A stretch of 64,000 nucleotides of DNA from Parapedobacter deserti. GTDB lineage: Bacteria; Bacteroidota; Bacteroidia; Sphingobacteriales; Sphingobacteriaceae. The position numbers and the translations under genes were made by a program. Shown here in pieces: positions 61,325 to 64,000 of this stretch (positions within the stretch are counted from its first letter, which is position 1; the number at the start of each line of letters is the position of its first letter). Under the pieces are notes generated by a model, which saw only the letters and a program-made list of their open reading frames with translations, was not told the DNA's origin and did not search any database. The stretch covers positions 167,163 to 231,162 of the forward strand of contig NZ_JBHRTA010000004.1 in NCBI RefSeq assembly GCF_042646065.1, written 5' to 3'.

Positions 61325-62038
61325 ATGTCGATCGAAGTAAACCAGCTTTATAAGTCATACGGCGCACAGCCCGCGCTCAACGGCATCTCGTTCACCGCCC
61401 GGCCCGGCCGGGTTCTCGGGTTTCTGGGCCCGAACGGTGCGGGCAAGTCTACCACGATGAAGATCCTTTCCGGCAGCATACCGCCTACCTCCGGAGCAGC
61501 ATCCCTATGCGGTGTACAGATCCAGCATGGCGGCCCCGCGATGCGCCGGCACCTGGGCTATCTCCCTGAAAACAACCCGCTTTACGCCGGTCTTTACGTG
61601 CGCGAAGCCCTTGCCTTTCTGGCTGATATACACCGCATACCAAACAGGCAAGCACGTATCGCCGATGTCATCGACATGACCGGTCTTGCACCGATGCAGC
61701 ACCGCAAAATCAACCAACTGTCCAAAGGCTACCGCCAGCGCGTGGGCCTGGCACAGGCCATCCTGCACGACCCCGACGTCTTGATACTGGACGAGCCCAC
61801 ATCAGGCCTCGACCCTAATCAGCTACAGGACATGCGGTCGCTCATCAAGCAGCTCGGCCGGCAAAAAACCGTCCTGCTCTCCACCCATATCATGCAGGAA
61901 GTTGAAGCCATCTGTGATGACGTGGTCATCATTCACCAAGGTAAGATCATTGCCGCCTTCCCCTTTGCCGAACTCGGCTCAAGGTATCCGGATAAAGGTC
62001 TGGAGGCACTTTTTATTCGTCTGACCGTCAACAAATAA
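61325..62038 (+). CDS. ABC transporter ATPase (GldA/NatA-like)
   Basis: 237 aa. Walker A GFLGPNGAGKST near 36, signature LSKGYRQRVGLAQ near 136, Walker B VLILDEPTSGLDP near 155, H-loop STHIMQE. GldA of gliding bacteria is longer (~300 aa), so this may be a shorter relative. No permease gene is next to it. Confidence 0.85.
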   Translation: MSIEVNQLYKSYGAQPALNGISFTARPGRVLGFLGPNGAGKSTTMKILSGSIPPTSGAASLCGVQIQHGGPAMRRHLGYLPENNPLYAGLYVREALAFLADIHRIPNRQARIADVIDMTGLAPMQHRKINQLSKGYRQRVGLAQAILHDPDVLILDEPTSGLDPNQLQDMRSLIKQLGRQKTVLLSTHIMQEVEAICDDVVIIHQGKIIAAFPFAELGSRYPDKGLEALFIRLTVNK

Positions 62039-62140
62039 TCACTTTGCCCCTACCCTGATAAACAATATGGCACGTTTTGTGTTTACTTGCATATAGTTAA
62101 AACGATATCAATTTAATAATTAAACTTTAAACAGAAGACC

Positions 62141-62716
62141 ATGAAACGTGTATTTCTATTCTCAGCATTGTTTTTAGCGGGAGCATTCGCGGTGAATGCC
62201 CAGCAAGTCAACAAGCCACAGACGTCGGCCAACGTGGGTGTAACGCCCATCCAGCAGGGCAATTGGATTGTTGGCGGTAGTTTAGGCAGCTTAGGCTATA
62301 GCTTTGAAGGCGAAAACTTTAATATTAGCTTGAATCCCCGCGCCGGTTATTTTATTTCGGATGGTGTCGCTATCGGTTTGTCAGTGATCGGTTCATTGGC
62401 CACCGTACCTGACAACGATAATATATGGGGATACGGCGTAGCGCCATTTGTTCGCTATTATTTCCCTGAAGGGGCAAGCTCAACCGGTCGCTTCTTCGCA
62501 CAGGGTGATGTAGGCATTTCAGGCAGTTCCCCCGGTTCAGGTGCATCACTTGCGTTGGGTGCAAACGTCGGCTATGCACATTTCATCACCAACAGTGTAG
62601 CACTTGAAGTTACGGCAGGATACAACTACAGCAAAGCCACCGTTTCCGGAGCAACAGGACAAAGCGGACTGGGCGCAGCCTTAGGCTTCCAGATCTACCT
62701 TCCCGGACAGCGTTAA
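62141..62716 (+). CDS. Outer-membrane beta-barrel protein
   Basis: 191 aa. Signal peptide ending NAQQ (~22), then strands such as GNWIVGGSLGSLGYSF and FFAQGDVGISGSS, and a final ALGFQIYLPGQR. Similar in size to the barrel at 23127. Role unknown. Confidence 0.78.
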   Translation: MKRVFLFSALFLAGAFAVNAQQVNKPQTSANVGVTPIQQGNWIVGGSLGSLGYSFEGENFNISLNPRAGYFISDGVAIGLSVIGSLATVPDNDNIWGYGVAPFVRYYFPEGASSTGRFFAQGDVGISGSSPGSGASLALGANVGYAHFITNSVALEVTAGYNYSKATVSGATGQSGLGAALGFQIYLPGQR

Positions 62717-62739
62717 TCGCTGCATACAAGTTAGACAAG

Positions 62740-62776
62740 AGGCTGTCTCAAAAGTAATTTTTGAGGCAGCCTTTTT
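62740..62776 (+). terminator. Terminator at the edge of the core chromosome
   Basis: AGGCTGTCTCAAAA (62740-62753) pairs with TTTTGAGGCAGCCT (one wobble) followed by TTTTT. After it the minus-strand mobile-element genes begin. Confidence 0.8.
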
Positions 62777-62818
62777 GTTTCTGCAAGTTTGGTATTCCGG
62801 CGTTTTCCACAATATCTC

Positions 62819-63100
62819 TTATATCCTGTTAGAAGTTTTTGTTTTTACTTTGTTGTATATCAACGGCTTGGTTTGAATCTTTAGGGTATGGCAAGAGGCA
62901 AGACAATCCATTGCTTTACCGTTCTTTGAGCAGTTACCGCTAAAGCAAAACACCGTATTCGTGTCCGGGTACACCTGCATACTCGGATTTTTGTCATCGT
63001 GGAAGGGACAGCATACCATTCGGTTACGGTTCATACGGATGCCGTAATGCTCCAGTACCGTTACAATGCTTAGCTGCGCCTTAATATCGGGTATGGTCAT
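62819..63100 (-). pseudogene. Truncated CHC2 zinc-finger (DnaG-like) primase gene
   Basis: 93 aa. Residues 1-60 are a normal CHC2 N-terminus (DIKAQLSIVTVLEHYGI, CCPFHDDKNPSMQVY, and FCFSGNCSKNG), but after about residue 70 the sequence changes to a short unrelated tail and stops. Full-length relatives continue with a Toprim-like domain. It therefore looks cut by recombination at the element-chromosome border. It overlaps the SymE gene by 4 bp. Confidence 0.75.
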
Positions 63101-63420
63101 TGGGCAAGCTTTTTAAGGGTCTGCTTTACTTCCTGCAGAGCGGCTTTATATTCTACCTGCTCCTTTTCTTCTTCGCTGAACTCAATGCGTTCTATCAGCA
63201 ACAGCCCCGAACGCCATACCACCCGCACCGTATCTCCGATATTAAAGCCTGCTTCCGACAGCCATACCCCGCTCAGGTTGAGCCACGGCACATCCTTGCC
63301 GGTAGCCCCGACACAACGGCTCTGACTGGGGCGGTACTTCGCCTGTACCTTGACCTGTTTGTTATTTTTCTTTGCCAGAAGTAAAAATTTTAAAATCCTA
63401 CAAACTTGCCGTAAAACCAC
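63097..63420 (-). CDS. SymE-family toxin-like protein
   Basis: Up to 107 aa; the start is uncertain (GTG 63420 is the longest; the first ~20 residues are atypical). Residues ~40-80 match SymE: VPWLNLSGVWLSEAGFNIGD and VRVVWRSGLLLIERI (AbrB-like beta fold). A charged helical tail follows. SymE in E. coli is an SOS-regulated toxin repressed by antisense RNA; no antisense RNA can be named here. Divergent from the XRE gene. Confidence 0.7.
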   Translation of the reverse strand: MVLRQVCRILKFLLLAKKNNKQVKVQAKYRPSQSRCVGATGKDVPWLNLSGVWLSEAGFNIGDTVRVVWRSGLLLIERIEFSEEEKEQVEYKAALQEVKQTLKKLAQ

Positions 63421-63516
63421 AAGGTGTATGACTTAAACAAACATTCTTGATTTTTATCCTACATTTTTTGTTCCTATCTTTGTAAAAACACAGCTTTTGC
63501 TGTATTAAATCCTACA
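63395..63516. repeat. Three ATCCTACA repeats in the SymE/XRE promoter region
   Basis: Exact copies start at 63395, 63456 and 63509 (spaced 61 and 53 bp), with A/T flanks. The last ends 3 bp before the XRE start, so it can block translation or transcription. This suggests operators for the XRE protein. Confidence 0.6.
63475..63482 (+). promoter_or_regulatory. Promoter -7 box (TATCTTTG) of the XRE gene
   Basis: Exact TAnnTTTG match 37 bp before the ATG at 63520, between the second and third ATCCTACA repeat. Confidence 0.55.
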
Positions 63517-63519
63517 AAA

Positions 63520-63852
63520 ATGACTTTTGGTGAACGTTTGACACAGGTAAGAAAAAGGAAAGGCCTTTCCCAGGCGGATGTGGGAAAGAAGATAGGTATC
63601 AACGGGGATGCCTACGGAAGGTACGAGCGCAACGAGGTACGCCCGACAATCGAGATGGCCGTAAAGGTCGCACAGGCACTCGAAGTCTCTTTGGATTATC
63701 TAACGGGCAATTCTGATATAGAACTCGACAAGGCCACACTCGACAGGGTGCAGGAAGTGACCAAGCTCTCCGATAAGGACAAGGAATATATTTTCGTGAC
63801 CCTCGATGCACTCATCAGGGATTTTAAAAATAAACAGGCATACGCTAAATAA
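63520..63852 (+). CDS. XRE-family (Cro/C1-type HTH) transcriptional regulator
   Basis: 110 aa. HTH_3 domain at ~4-62: RLTQVRKRKGLSQADVGKKIG, then YGRYERNEVRPTIEMAVKVAQALEVSLDYLTG. C-terminal helical dimer part. A typical regulator of mobile elements; likely autoregulates through the ATCCTACA repeats and may control the divergent SymE gene. Followed by a terminator. Confidence 0.9.
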   Translation: MTFGERLTQVRKRKGLSQADVGKKIGINGDAYGRYERNEVRPTIEMAVKVAQALEVSLDYLTGNSDIELDKATLDRVQEVTKLSDKDKEYIFVTLDALIRDFKNKQAYAK

Positions 63853-63854
63853 CA

Positions 63855-63877
63855 AAAGCCCGGACTGGCCGGGCTTT
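63855..63877 (+). terminator. Terminator after the XRE gene
   Basis: AAAGCCCGG (63855-63863) pairs with CCGGGCTTT (63869-63877) around 5 nt. Confidence 0.75.
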
Positions 63878-63918
63878 GCTCTTATTCAAAATCGGGGGGA
63901 GTGTAAAACAAACTGTGT

Positions 63919-63962
63919 CAGGGGTTGAGCATCGGCCCCGCGGGGCCGATGCTCAACCCCTG
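63919..63962. repeat. Perfect 44-bp palindrome
   Basis: Positions 63919-63940 are the exact reverse complement of 63941-63962, with no spacer. The sequence is G/C-rich (GGGGTTGAGCATCGGCCCCG half). It has no T-run on either side and so is not an ordinary terminator. Confidence 0.95.
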
Positions 63963-64000
63963 CTGCTCAAGGCAAATCTAACACCATTCTCCCGGGAAAC

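Overview
The window looks like chromosome of a Bacteroidota bacterium of the Sphingobacteriaceae type. The evidence is the family content (BT_3928, DUF4783, DUF4905, DUF1599, TIGR02757 and DUF3037 families, an archaeal/eukaryotic-type ProRS, IntDOT-like integrase) and the many TAnnTTTG promoter -7 boxes typical of the phylum. Base composition of the core is roughly balanced; a Parapedobacter-like genus would fit, but this is a guess from gene content only.

Left edge to ~6.6 kb, all minus strand: the end of an integrative mobilisable or conjugative element. It carries a membrane/coiled-coil protein (cut by the window edge), the relaxase MobB, the relaxosome protein MobA, a repeat-rich oriT candidate, a small HTH protein, an unknown 268-aa protein behind four iteron-like CGGCCAATTA repeats, a frameshifted AlbA_2 ATP-binding gene and a tyrosine recombinase. 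The recombinase abuts a 23-bp copy of the 3' end of a proline tRNA gene, which I read as the attachment site.

6.6 to 12.8 kb: an A/T-richer island of copper-homeostasis character. It holds a Crp/Fnr-type regulator with a perfect 10-bp inverted repeat before the next gene, an SDR oxidoreductase, a decayed HMA-like small gene, an ICMT-type methyltransferase, an AraC regulator fused to a heavy-metal domain, the P-type copper ATPase CopA and a small HMA copper chaperone.

12.8 to 62.8 kb: ordinary chromosome. Modules include a secreted sugar isomerase/oxidoreductase pair; a ferredoxin next to an acyl-CoA reductase; ftsE, grpE and dnaJ; a minus-strand run DUF4783-nadC-plsY-M48 protease-pdxH-nuoC-nuoD; gpmI; lon; a CNNM-type transporter; pyrF; a run of proS, an epimerase, a Cys/Met-metabolism PLP enzyme, TIGR02757 and a thioredoxin; a FadL-like porin; dps; NfeD; uridine kinase; succinyl-CoA:3-ketoacid CoA-transferase; a lipoprotein-SCO-cytochrome c run; a HipA-like kinase with DUF3037; and DUF1599-DoxX/BT_3928-aroK-glycerophosphodiesterase-GldA-like ABC. 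A 59-aa, eight-cysteine protein sits at 53122-53301.

62.8 kb to the end: edge of a second mobile island, with a truncated CHC2 zinc-finger primase gene, a SymE-family toxin-like gene, an XRE regulator, three ATCCTACA repeats around their promoters, and a perfect 44-bp palindrome.

The main things to look at again are the tRNA-Pro scar with the adjacent copper island and its putative operators, the 1-base frameshift in the AlbA_2 gene, the oriT and iteron candidates, the small Cys-rich protein, a recurring promoter layout that implies leaderless or nearly leaderless mRNAs, and nuoC-nuoD separated from the rest of complex I. I did not find a clearly new multi-gene defence or biosynthetic system.
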